The translations under genes and the position numbers were made by a program. Positions 8,868 through 17,059 of a stretch of DNA of 64,000 bases are shown here, piece by piece. Every line of letters starts with the position of its first letter. The first letter of the stretch is position 1. This DNA comes from Magnetovibrio sp. PR-2 (GTDB lineage: Bacteria; Pseudomonadota; Alphaproteobacteria; Rhodospirillales; Magnetovibrionaceae): contig NZ_JBAHUR010000006.1 of the NCBI RefSeq assembly GCF_036689815.1, forward strand, positions 124,001-188,000, written 5' to 3'. A model generated the notes under the pieces. It was not told where the DNA came from and did not search any database. It worked only from the letters and a program-made list of their open reading frames with translations.

Positions 8868-10376
8868 ATGGAATTAAGGCGTATTCAGGAAACCTGTGAG
8901 GAAGCACTCAGGTCCGTCACTCAAGAACAAGAGACCGCTCTCCGATCTCTTCGGGTGCTTTTGATCCAGCCTCCTGAAATCGATGGTGTGAAATCTCTGC
9001 TTCCTCACTTTCAAAAGGGGACGAAAAATGTCGGATTTAAGCCGCCCTTGGGACTTCTGTCGATCGCCAGCACGCTTCAGGACCGGTCTTGCCATGAGAT
9101 TGAGTTAATTGATGCAATTGCCGAGGAACTGACGTTTGAAACGTTGCTGGACAAGGTTGTTGCATTTCGACCCGATGTCATAGGGATTACGGCTTGGACA
9201 GATTTTTGGTGGCCTGCATTCCATACGTGCGAGATCATCAAACAATCTTTGCCTCATGTTCATATATGTGTAGGGGGGCCGCATGTCGGCATTTACCCCA
9301 CAGAAACATTGGATATGGATTGCGTTGACAGCGTCGTTGTCGGTGATGGGGAAATGCCATTTCTCTATTTATGCAACATGGTGTCACACGATCACCTGAT
9401 CAATGATTTCCCAGGCCTACATATCGCCGCAGGCGGGGTGAAGACGCCGCCACTTAGGCAGTTTGTACAAACCGACCTCGATGACTTGCCCATGATAAAT
9501 CGGGCCTTATTGCCAATCTCAAACTATGGCTCTGTTTTAAGTAAGACGGCAGTTTCGACAACGATGATCACGAGCCGTGGATGCCCATACCGATGCACCT
9601 TTTGCAAACTGGATTTTCAAAAAAATGTGGCTCGATCGGCGGACAATGTCGTTTCCGAATTCCAACGGATTGCGGACTTAGGCATTCGTGAGGTTGAAAT
9701 CTATGACGATACATTTACCTGGGGAAAGGCGCGCCTGCGCAGCATTTGTGAAGGTTTAATCGCCTCTGGCAATCAGGTGAAATGGGCTGTTCGAGACCGG
9801 GTTTCATCAGCCGATCCTGAATTGTATCAATTGATGTATCAAGCAGGGTGCCGCCGTATCCATTTAGGCATTGAATCTGGTGTTCAAAGTGTCTTGGACA
9901 AAATGAAGAAAAGGATCACCCTCGAGCAGGCCCGGTTTGCAATTCAAGCGGCACGAGAAGCCGACTTTGAGATATTGACCTATTTTTTGTTCGGCAATGC
10001 AGGAGAGTCCGTGAAAGATATGGAGCGGACGATTGAATTCTCCATTGAATTAGACGTAGATTATTCTGAGTTCTCCATCACTATTCCGTACCCAGGGACA
10101 GAGATGTATCAAACGATGCTGTTATCCGGGGAGATTGAAGGCGATTTTTGGCTGGCGTATGCCAAGGCCCCTGTTCCTCATCTGTCTCCCGACCAAGTCA
10201 TTGGAAATAAAAAGAGTTTAGCCGTTCTGAGGAAGGCGCTCAATCGTGGGAACCGTAAATTTTACTATCGCCCTCGCTATTTAATCCGTGAACTATTACG
10301 GGTCTCTAGTTTTTCGGAATTGTTTCGAAAAATGCGCATGGGAGCCCGTCTCGCACGGTCTGTCTACATTAAATAG
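8868..10376 (+). CDS. B12-binding-domain radical SAM protein
   Basis: This 502-residue protein has an N-terminal Rossmann-like cobalamin-binding domain (about residues 28-180: LLIQPPE, GLLSIA, RPDVIGITAW, VGGPHVGIYP, VGDGE) and a radical SAM barrel. The 4Fe-4S cluster motif is SRGCPYRCTFC, with C239, C243 and C246, and later barrel landmarks are HLGIESG and YFLFGNAGE. Members of this class methylate unactivated carbons or rearrange lipids, sugars and peptides. In this setting an action on a sugar or lipid carrier is a fair guess, but nothing in the sequence names the substrate. No strong ribosome-binding site precedes the ATG. The gene stands alone between gaps of 319 and 383 bp. Confidence 0.85.
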   Translation: MELRRIQETCEEALRSVTQEQETALRSLRVLLIQPPEIDGVKSLLPHFQKGTKNVGFKPPLGLLSIASTLQDRSCHEIELIDAIAEELTFETLLDKVVAFRPDVIGITAWTDFWWPAFHTCEIIKQSLPHVHICVGGPHVGIYPTETLDMDCVDSVVVGDGEMPFLYLCNMVSHDHLINDFPGLHIAAGGVKTPPLRQFVQTDLDDLPMINRALLPISNYGSVLSKTAVSTTMITSRGCPYRCTFCKLDFQKNVARSADNVVSEFQRIADLGIREVEIYDDTFTWGKARLRSICEGLIASGNQVKWAVRDRVSSADPELYQLMYQAGCRRIHLGIESGVQSVLDKMKKRITLEQARFAIQAAREADFEILTYFLFGNAGESVKDMERTIEFSIELDVDYSEFSITIPYPGTEMYQTMLLSGEIEGDFWLAYAKAPVPHLSPDQVIGNKKSLAVLRKALNRGNRKFYYRPRYLIRELLRVSSFSELFRKMRMGARLARSVYIK

Positions 10377-10759
10377 TCCGCCTTGAGCGCCAACCGCTCT
10401 CACGCGTCCAGATGGCCCCTTCTAGGGCTTCATGCCCCGAAACGCCCCTCAGGTTGGGGTGAAAAACGGCCCCGTTTAGACGTTACAGAGGGCTTGTTTA
10501 TGCACCCGTTATGATACAAAATGTGCGCTGCAACAAGATGTTAGGGGTGCTGAATGGCGGGCTTAGGATTTGATTTCGGAAAGCCTGGATTGCTTGAAAA
10601 CGTTGGCAATTTTAATCACCAATACGAGTATGCTGATTAACGGGATATATGCTTTTTGAAGCATTTAACATGTCTGTGTGACGGCGTCACTTCGTCTTAA
10701 GTTTTGACTATTTTTCGAATTTCACCGGGTGCGTGGCCGGGTGCGTGGGAAGGACCTTC
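10377..10759. other. Intergenic region upstream of the ACP island
   Basis: A 383-base gap without a credible gene. The first 100 bases hold GC-rich inverted repeats (around 10442-10480, including CCCC/GGGG arms and AAACGG-CC-CCGTTT) that might end transcription of the radical SAM gene but lack a good T run. The remainder is AT-rich and contains a 13-base palindrome at 10678-10690. A promoter for the 10.8-23 kb gene run presumably lies here, but no pair of -35 and -10 boxes with proper spacing stands out. Confidence 0.4.
10678..10690. repeat. Perfect 13-base palindrome upstream of the ACP island
   Basis: GTGACG-G-CGTCAC is a perfect inverted repeat 69 bases before the ACP start codon. Its arms resemble half-sites of Crp/Fnr or LuxR-type operators (GTGA...TCAC), although the spacing is shorter than the 16 bases typical of Crp. 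It could be an operator for the gene run that follows. Chance occurrence cannot be excluded. Confidence 0.35.
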
Positions 10760-11056
10760 ATGGACAAGATTAGAGATAAAGTCGCGGGAATTGTTTTTGA
10801 GGCATTGGAACATTCCTGGGCTGAATATGACCATCATGAAAAGGCTTCAATGGACAGTGCCATTTTTGGCAAAGATTCTCTGCTCGATTCCACAGCCCTT
10901 GTCTCTATGGTTCTCGATATCGAAGAGCATGTTGAGGAGGTCACCGGCGTGACGGTGTCTTTATTAGACGAGAAGGCCGTCTCACAAGAAAAAAGCCCAT
11001 TTCGAAACGTTTCTGCGATGATTGAATTTGTTATGAGTTCGATTGAGGAGCAATAG
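10760..11056 (+). CDS. Acyl carrier protein
   Basis: A 98-residue acidic helical protein with the carrier-protein core KDSLLDSTALVSMVLDIEE; S44 (in LLDST) is the likely phosphopantetheine site. ATG 10760 is chosen because GGAAGGA lies five bases upstream; a GTG at 10733 is also in frame. It is slightly longer than AcpP, with an inserted stretch around residues 70-80. It opens a close gene run with an SDR (2-bp gap) and an adenylating enzyme, so it is probably a dedicated carrier for an acyl or aminoacyl group used in the surface glycan. It is unlikely to be the fatty-acid synthesis ACP. Confidence 0.8.
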   Translation: MDKIRDKVAGIVFEALEHSWAEYDHHEKASMDSAIFGKDSLLDSTALVSMVLDIEEHVEEVTGVTVSLLDEKAVSQEKSPFRNVSAMIEFVMSSIEEQ

Positions 11057-11058
11057 AC

Positions 11059-11763
11059 GTGTCTGATTTACCCGTATTGGTGTTGACTGGAACCAGCAGA
11101 GGAATTGGGCGACACCTTGCAGAGCACTATCTTGCAGATGGCTGGATCGTTGCCGGGTGTAGCCGTTCTGAGACAGACATCGATCACGAAAATTTCCATC
11201 ATACCTGTTTGGATATAACCGATGAAAAAGAGGTTATCAAATGGGTTCGAAAAGTCTCCCGTGAACAAGGGCGCATAGATGCGACGATTAACAATGCTGG
11301 TGCGGCCAGTATGAACCATATTTGCCTGACCCCAGCGGCAACGGTTGATCGATTGATGGACTTGAATTTTAAAGGAACATTCTTAGTCTCGCGTGAGAGC
11401 GCGAAGGTCATGATGAAGCGTAAGTATGGACGGATTGTGAATTTTAGTTCAGTTGCTGTGCCCCTGACTTTGGAGGGTGAGGCCGTGTATGTCGCTTCAA
11501 AGTCTGCAGTTACGGCTTTTTCCCAGGCGATGGCCCGGGAAGTTGTTGAGCATAACATCACCGTTAATGTTGTCGCCCCACCCCCGATTGATACAGCCTT
11601 GACCCAGAGCGTGCCCAAGAAATCCATGGATAGGCTGCTGGGGCGCATGTGCGTGTCTCGTTACGGTCAGTTTGAGGACGTGCACAATGTCACCGACTTT
11701 TTCCTGAAGCCAGACAGCTCAATGGTGACCGGTCAGGTTATTGCGTTGGGTGTCCCCTCATGA
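11059..11763 (+). CDS. SDR-family reductase (FabG-like)
   Basis: A 234-residue SDR with NAD(P)-binding loop TGTSRGIGRHLAE, the NNAG structural motif (INNAGAAS), active-site Ser in VNFSSVA and Tyr-Lys in YVASKSA. It most resembles 3-oxoacyl-ACP reductases and would fit reduction of a 3-oxo group on the ACP just upstream. GTG 11059 is used as start, with GAGGAG 10 bases upstream. Its last bases overlap the following adenylating enzyme (ATGA), showing translational coupling. Sugar or alcohol substrates are also possible for this broad family. Confidence 0.85.
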   Translation: MSDLPVLVLTGTSRGIGRHLAEHYLADGWIVAGCSRSETDIDHENFHHTCLDITDEKEVIKWVRKVSREQGRIDATINNAGAASMNHICLTPAATVDRLMDLNFKGTFLVSRESAKVMMKRKYGRIVNFSSVAVPLTLEGEAVYVASKSAVTAFSQAMAREVVEHNITVNVVAPPPIDTALTQSVPKKSMDRLLGRMCVSRYGQFEDVHNVTDFFLKPDSSMVTGQVIALGVPS

Positions 11764-13115
11764 GCAAATGGCTGCTTGAAACCTTAAAAGGATATGGGGC
11801 AAGCGACGCGATTGTCTGGAATGGGAAAATAACGTCGTACAGTGAACTGGTTGATATAGCTGAAATGCTAGATAAACAGTTTCATGAGTATGGAATACGG
11901 CCCGGTGCAACAGTTGCCTTGGTTGGTGATTTCGCTCCTGAAACATGTGCTGGGTTTATCGCCTTACTCGGCCAGAGTTGTATAATCGTTCCCTTGATGC
12001 CGAGCACATATGTTAAGCATCCTGAGTTTCTTGATATTGCAAATGTTGATTATATTGTCGACAGCCGTGACGGCATCTCTATTCAAAAGCGAGACGCCAG
12101 CCCACGTCATTCTCTTATTCAAGAGCTGGTGGACCAGGGGCATCCGGGATTAATTCTCTTTTCCTCCGGCTCGACGGGTGGCAGTAAAGCCGCTGTACAT
12201 TCTTTGGTGTCATTGTTGGAGAAATATCGCACAAAGCGTCCGGCAATGCGGTCTTTGACGTTCTTGTTGTTAGATCACATTGGTGGCGTGAACACGTTTT
12301 TCCACGTGATCTCTAACGGAGGCATGCTTGTCGCCACAAGCGACCGCTCGCCAGCAGGTGTGTTTAAAGCGATAGAGTTTGCCGGTGTCGAACTCTTGCC
12401 TGTTTCGCCGACTTTTTTGAATTTGTGTTTGCTCACGAAAGAGTATCAAAATTACGATATTTCAAGTCTGCAGAAAATTACCTACGGTACGGAGCCTATG
12501 CCGCAGAGCACTCTTGACGCGATACACAGAGAGTTTCCTGGGGTGACTTTGCAACAAACCTACGGCCTGTCTGAAGTTGGAATATTAAGCTCAAAGAGCA
12601 AAAGCGATGGATCGCTGTGGGTGAAACTTGGCGGGCATGGGTATGAAACGAAGATTGAAGACGGGCACTTGTTGATCAAGGCTTCTTCCGCAATGCTGGG
12701 CTATCTCAATGCTCCGTCACCGTTTGATGAGGATGGTTGGTTAAACACCCACGACATCGTCGAACGTGATGGCGATTATATTCGCTTCAAAGGCCGTGAT
12801 TCCGAAATTATCAATGTTGGCGGTGAGAAAGTGTTTCCTGCAGAAGTTGAAAGCCTGCTGCTTGAGATCGATAACATCCAAGATGTGACCGTTCGGGGTG
12901 AACACAACAGTTTGCTGGGGCAAATTGTTGTGGCAACAGTGAACCTTGAGTATGAAGAATCTTCTCGTGAATTAAAGAGACGCATTCGGATGACGCTTAA
13001 GGGCAAAGTGTCTGATTATAAAATCCCTCATAAAGTCGAGGTCGCAACGTTTAATCAATACAACAACCGGTTTAAGCGCATGCGACGTGCAGAGTTCGGC
13101 AAGGAGGGCGCATGA
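11760..13115 (+). CDS. AMP-binding acyl-activating enzyme
   Basis: A 451-residue ANL-superfamily enzyme. The P-loop is LFSSGSTGGSKAA (about 133-145), the A5 region reads QQTYGLSEVG, the hinge is FKGRDSEIINVGGEKVFP, and the C-terminal catalytic Lys is probably in NRFKRMRRAEF. Such enzymes adenylate a carboxylic acid and pass it to CoA or a carrier protein. The hinge GRDSEIINVGGEKV is of the acyl-CoA/acyl-ACP ligase type, unlike the aminoacyl type of the second adenylating enzyme at 14796. It overlaps both neighbours by 4 bp, so it is in one transcript with the ACP and SDR. Its substrate cannot be read from the sequence. Confidence 0.85.
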   Translation: MSKWLLETLKGYGASDAIVWNGKITSYSELVDIAEMLDKQFHEYGIRPGATVALVGDFAPETCAGFIALLGQSCIIVPLMPSTYVKHPEFLDIANVDYIVDSRDGISIQKRDASPRHSLIQELVDQGHPGLILFSSGSTGGSKAAVHSLVSLLEKYRTKRPAMRSLTFLLLDHIGGVNTFFHVISNGGMLVATSDRSPAGVFKAIEFAGVELLPVSPTFLNLCLLTKEYQNYDISSLQKITYGTEPMPQSTLDAIHREFPGVTLQQTYGLSEVGILSSKSKSDGSLWVKLGGHGYETKIEDGHLLIKASSAMLGYLNAPSPFDEDGWLNTHDIVERDGDYIRFKGRDSEIINVGGEKVFPAEVESLLLEIDNIQDVTVRGEHNSLLGQIVVATVNLEYEESSRELKRRIRMTLKGKVSDYKIPHKVEVATFNQYNNRFKRMRRAEFGKEGA

Positions 13116-13720
13116 GCGAATGCTTCTTGCTGGATTCATCCCACCTGGAGGACGTTATTCAGGCTCACCTCGAAACATGGGAGGCCTCTTCATTATCGGT
13201 TCAGCTGGGCCCTACATTTCTAAAAGCTTTTTATAATCTTGCCATAGAAGACCCAGCCACGATTGCCGTTGGAATTCGCCAAAGTCATGACGCTCAAATC
13301 TCTTCATGGTGCTTGGGGTTTCGCCAATACAGCGCATTTAACGCCACGCTCAAAAAAAGACTGGGATTGAGCCTTTATTTTCTTGTCGCTAAAAAGGTTT
13401 TAACAGGAACGATTTCGATTGGGCAGGTGGTCGATAACATTCTGGGAAACGATCAGGCCCGGTCGGTGAAATGCCCGGAAAACCACTTGGGAGCCTTTGG
13501 CTGCATTGGCAAAAATTTTGAAGATGTGCTTTTATTAACAAAATTGATCGCCTACACTGCCGCACAGTTGTGTGAAACAGAATCAGCATGTTGGGCCGTT
13601 ACGAACGACACGAACAAAGGCGGAAAAATGGTCATGAAAAGAGCTGGTTTTTCGCAGATTGATGAAATCCAAACAAAAGACAGAACACTTGGGATCTATG
13701 AGTTCTCTTCAGGCACTTAA
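13112..13720 (+). CDS. GNAT-family N-acyltransferase (probable)
   Basis: A 202-residue protein with a GNAT-like course: an N-terminal segment containing GPTFLKAFYNLA, a central strand LGAFGCIGK followed by a long helix with acidic and small residues, and the C-terminal pattern VTNDTNKGGKMVMKRAGFSQ that matches the N...A...Y/F-x-K-x-GF end of the GNAT fold. It would transfer an acyl group from CoA or ACP to an amine, for example an amino sugar. It overlaps the adenylating enzyme by 4 bp and the methyltransferase by about 23 bp. The acetyl-CoA loop is not the textbook R/Q-x-x-G-x-G/A, so the family assignment is moderate. Confidence 0.6.
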   Translation: MSECFLLDSSHLEDVIQAHLETWEASSLSVQLGPTFLKAFYNLAIEDPATIAVGIRQSHDAQISSWCLGFRQYSAFNATLKKRLGLSLYFLVAKKVLTGTISIGQVVDNILGNDQARSVKCPENHLGAFGCIGKNFEDVLLLTKLIAYTAAQLCETESACWAVTNDTNKGGKMVMKRAGFSQIDEIQTKDRTLGIYEFSSGT

Positions 13721-14723
13721 TGTGGATTTTTTTCGCTGTCCGAGCTGTCATAGCGAGAATATGATTGCAGGTTCCGATGGTGATGTGTGGGCCAAATGCT
13801 CGGCTTGTGGTGAGCAGTTCAGCTATTTTGACGATTTTCCATTTCTTGTTTCGCAAAGTTTTATGGGATTGGTTCGAGATGCAAACAGCGTCACGATCGA
13901 GGCTCAAAACTTAGATGCAATGCCTGCCGATGTTGTTAAGCAAGCAAATATCAAGTTTCACAATGATATTGCCGAGCAATATGAGCACGATGTTTCAACA
14001 TACGACATATTTAAAGAGGGTGGAGCTTGTCAGCATCGCTTGCAAGAAACCATTCAGGAAGCTGGGAAGGCTTCTGGAAATGACGTGTTGCTCGATGTGT
14101 GCTGTGGAACCGGCAATGTATTGAGAACAGCGGATAACGTTTTCAAGAACTGTATTGGTATCGATATTTCGACCAATATGATGAAAATTGCTCACAAGCG
14201 CGAACTTGAAGTCCTGGGCGCAGACGCAACGAACATTCCTTTTGCCAACGATAGCGTGAATTGCGTAACAGCTTTCAGCGCATTGCATCACCTTGTTGAT
14301 TACACGGATGTTGTTCAAGAAATGGCCCGCGTGCTGAAGTCAGGTGGGACTTTTTACACCGATTGGGATCCGAACGGGCATGTCACACACACAGGCTGGG
14401 CGGTCTCTTTGTTGGTGAACACCGTTCATTGGGTGCGCCGGATGATTTTAAAAGGGCAAATACCTGAAACGGATGAACAACAAGTTGCTGAGTTTCACCA
14501 TAATTCAGGTCCTGGATTTGAAGCTGAAAAAGTTGCTGAAGTGTTGCGGAATGCAAACTTTAAGTCGGTAGAAGTTGTCTATCACCTCAACCCAAACAGC
14601 TTTTCAAAGAGCTCGAAATGGTCACCTGTCATTGCCGTGATGGGATTTTTGAAGCTGATTAGTTTTGTCTCCCCAACACCTAAGAACCTCTACCCTTGGG
14701 TTGCCGTCAGGGCAATCAAGTAG
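13698..14723 (+). CDS. SAM-dependent methyltransferase with N-terminal zinc ribbon
   Basis: A 341-residue protein in two parts. Residues 1-50 form a Trm112-like zinc ribbon with CPSC and CSAC knuckles. From about residue 110 it is a class I methyltransferase with motif I LLDVCCGTGNVL, GIDIS after strand 2, and FSALHHLVD at motif IV, as in UbiE/type 11 enzymes. The C-terminus contains a hydrophobic stretch near 330. I choose ATG 13698, 23 bp inside the GNAT gene; TTG 13659 and ATG 13662 are in frame upstream. In this cluster it could methylate a sugar, an acyl group or a lipid carrier. The target is unknown. Confidence 0.8.
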   Translation: MSSLQALNVDFFRCPSCHSENMIAGSDGDVWAKCSACGEQFSYFDDFPFLVSQSFMGLVRDANSVTIEAQNLDAMPADVVKQANIKFHNDIAEQYEHDVSTYDIFKEGGACQHRLQETIQEAGKASGNDVLLDVCCGTGNVLRTADNVFKNCIGIDISTNMMKIAHKRELEVLGADATNIPFANDSVNCVTAFSALHHLVDYTDVVQEMARVLKSGGTFYTDWDPNGHVTHTGWAVSLLVNTVHWVRRMILKGQIPETDEQQVAEFHHNSGPGFEAEKVAEVLRNANFKSVEVVYHLNPNSFSKSSKWSPVIAVMGFLKLISFVSPTPKNLYPWVAVRAIK

Positions 14724-14795
14724 CTTGAGATGTCTATTGGTTGTGCTGACAAAACCCTTGTGAGATTTTCGTTTTAGGTCGGTGAGGCTGTTGCC

Positions 14796-16286
14796 ATGGT
14801 AAAGGATTATTACTCGAAAATGCTTGGAGTGTTTAAGAACTCCGAGCGCGATGCTTTTGTTCGCTACGATGAGCGCCATTCGTATACCGAGATGTACGCC
14901 AATATGCTGAAAGTTAACAGCCTGTTGTCTCAGTTCCAAAATCGTCGGGTTGTGATCTACGCCAATAAGGACTTCAATACGTATTGCGCCTTGTTTGCGA
15001 CTGTCCTTTCAGGCAATGCCTGGGTTCCGATGAACCCAACATTGCCCCCGAACCGTGTCCTGGAAATGATGTCACAGGCAGAGCCTGAAGTTATTCTATC
15101 CGACCAGGATTTGCCAGCCGAGCTCTCAGACTACGCCTCCGAAAAGAATGTTCCCGTTTATCGTTTGGAAGCTTTGATTGAAGAGGATGACGTAGCAGAT
15201 TTTAATCTGGATAATATCCAAGCCGATAATGACGCCATTGTATACTTCACATCTGGGTCGACAGGTATGCCTAAGGGTGTCCCTTTGAAGCATAAAAATT
15301 ACATCCAAACAGTTGAAAATTTACTGGAACTTTTACCCTTTAATCAGGGAGAGATATTTGCGGATTATCACGATCTCGGATTTGTTATATCTGTTCCGAT
15401 ATTGTTCCCGTGTGTGATGACGGAAAGTGCGATCTCACCTGCGTTGAACAACATGGACTTGCTGATGCCAGGAAATCACTTGGCGGCAAACAATATAACG
15501 GTCCTGATTACGGTGCCGTCAACGATTGCCAGCATTAGACGGTTAAAGCCTGATGGGTTACCGACTGTGCAATTCAATATCATCGTCAGTTGCGGTGAGC
15601 CAATGCACATTGATATTCTTGAGTACTGCTTGGATAAGTTGAACGCTCATCAAGTGAATAACTTTTATGGCAGTACGGAAGTTTCATGTTGGACATTCCG
15701 TCATTTGTGCCAAGCCGAAGATGTTGAACGTTTTGCCCAATTTGGGGTTATGCCGATCGGCTCCCTCCTACCCGGTACTGAAATGAAAATTGTTGAAAAT
15801 GGGGAGCTTTGCGTTTCAGGGGTGCAAATCACGTCTGGTTACCTGAACGGTGTAAACCCGGAAGCCTTCTCAGTTGAAGACGGACAGACGTGGTTTCATA
15901 CGGGTGATAAAGCCGTTCCGTTTGAAGATGTCTGGATTTGCAAGGGCAGGTTAGATAGCCAGGTTAAGATTTCAGGCTATCGCATCGAGTTGTCAGATAC
16001 AGAAGCCCATTTGCGCGCAATGGATGGCGTGGAAGCTGCTGTTTGTGTCGTGGCTGGTGAAGCGGAAGGGAAGTACATTGTTGGCATTTTGCACACGAAA
16101 AAAACGATTGATGTCAGTGAAGTAAAATCGTTCTTGGCGAGCCGCTTGCCGAGCTACATGCATCCAAAGAAAGTCATTTGCAAGGCGGATATGCCTTTGA
16201 ACAAATCTGGCAAAATTGACCGTTCAGGATTGAAGCAAGCATTTTTCGACGGCACATTAACGGCAGACGCGAAGGCCGGGAAATGA
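14796..16286 (+). CDS. Stand-alone adenylation protein, DltA/NRPS type
   Basis: This 496-residue ANL enzyme has core motifs of amino-acid adenylation domains: A3 YFTSGSTGMPKGVPL, A5 NNFYGSTEVSCW, A7 WFHTGDKA, A8 GRLDSQVKISGYRIELSD, and A10 LNKSGKIDRSGL with the catalytic Lys. The A8 form QVKISGYRIEL is that of NRPS and DltA domains and argues for an amino acid or amino-acid-like substrate. No condensation, carrier or thioesterase domain is attached, so it must charge a separate carrier, presumably the ACP at 10760 or the one at 25587. It follows the methyltransferase after a 72-bp gap and overlaps the GT2 gene by 4 bp. The amino acid cannot be predicted confidently by eye. Confidence 0.82.
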   Translation: MVKDYYSKMLGVFKNSERDAFVRYDERHSYTEMYANMLKVNSLLSQFQNRRVVIYANKDFNTYCALFATVLSGNAWVPMNPTLPPNRVLEMMSQAEPEVILSDQDLPAELSDYASEKNVPVYRLEALIEEDDVADFNLDNIQADNDAIVYFTSGSTGMPKGVPLKHKNYIQTVENLLELLPFNQGEIFADYHDLGFVISVPILFPCVMTESAISPALNNMDLLMPGNHLAANNITVLITVPSTIASIRRLKPDGLPTVQFNIIVSCGEPMHIDILEYCLDKLNAHQVNNFYGSTEVSCWTFRHLCQAEDVERFAQFGVMPIGSLLPGTEMKIVENGELCVSGVQITSGYLNGVNPEAFSVEDGQTWFHTGDKAVPFEDVWICKGRLDSQVKISGYRIELSDTEAHLRAMDGVEAAVCVVAGEAEGKYIVGILHTKKTIDVSEVKSFLASRLPSYMHPKKVICKADMPLNKSGKIDRSGLKQAFFDGTLTADAKAGK

Positions 16287-17059
16287 CCGGCTCAGGGGTG
16301 AATTCTCTTTCTCTAGTTGTTCCTTGTTACAATGAGGAAGAAGCCATTCCATTGCTCGCCGAAAGGATAACGGAGCTGTGTGCATCTTTGTCCAAACGCG
16401 AGATAGAGGCCGAAATCATTATTGTTGATGATGGTTCTCAAGATTGCACATGGGATGTTTTGCAAAAGGAGTTCAAAAAGGTCAAAGGCACCGTTTTGTG
16501 CCGTCATGAGGTCAATTCCGGATTTGGCTCTGCCCTAAAAACGGGGTTAACTCGGGCTGGCGGCGACGTCGTCGTTACGGTTGACGCCGATACGAACTAC
16601 GACCTTCGACTGGCTCCAGAGATGCTACACTTCTTTGAAGCCGGATATGATATCGTCACCGCCTCCCCCTTTGCACATGGAGGGGCATGTGACTATCCAA
16701 TACATCGTTATGTCTTGAGCAAAACCGTTGCGTGGCTCTATCGATATGCGCTTGGTGCCGATATGAAACCGCTAAGTGTATATACTTGTGGTTTTCGGGC
16801 TTATCGGAATACGGTTGTTTCGAATATCCTTCCAGATGCAGATGATTTTCTTGCGACGTCTCAAGCTCTGATCAAAGGTTTGTTGCTAGGCTACGAGATT
16901 GCTGAAATGCCTGTTAAAGTGCATCCGCGTCTTCACGGCCATTCAAAAATGAAATTCGTTCGCACAGCCTTTCGACACATCAAGTTTCTTTGGTCTTTGA
17001 AAAGACGTAAGTATGTTGTGATACGCAATGATGATCCCGCGTCTTTCTCCGTCATTTGA
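16283..17059 (+). CDS. Glycosyltransferase family 2, DPM-like
   Basis: A 258-residue GT-A protein: SLVVPCYNEEEAI at the N-terminus, IIVDDGSQD as the nucleotide-binding loop, VTVDADTNYD supplying the DxD metal motif, and a late HGHSKMKF that resembles the R-x-x-G-x-S-K-M segment of dolichyl/polyprenyl-phosphate mannose synthases. It may make a polyprenyl-phosphate-linked sugar at the cytoplasmic face, which is a donor for periplasmic modification. There is no membrane anchor beyond short hydrophobic patches. It overlaps the adenylation gene by 4 bp and the aminotransferase by 32 bp. Confidence 0.85.
   Translation: MTGSGVNSLSLVVPCYNEEEAIPLLAERITELCASLSKREIEAEIIIVDDGSQDCTWDVLQKEFKKVKGTVLCRHEVNSGFGSALKTGLTRAGGDVVVTVDADTNYDLRLAPEMLHFFEAGYDIVTASPFAHGGACDYPIHRYVLSKTVAWLYRYALGADMKPLSVYTCGFRAYRNTVVSNILPDADDFLATSQALIKGLLLGYEIAEMPVKVHPRLHGHSKMKFVRTAFRHIKFLWSLKRRKYVVIRNDDPASFSVI

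Noticed and set aside
8868-10376. Hopanoid C2/C3 methylase (HpnP/HpnR)
   Set aside because: It shares the general B12 radical SAM architecture, but no hopanoid gene lies nearby and no specific HpnP/HpnR motif could be recognised.
10760-16286. Non-ribosomal peptide or polyketide line
   Set aside because: There are no condensation, ketosynthase, acyltransferase or thioesterase domains; only stand-alone carrier and adenylation proteins.
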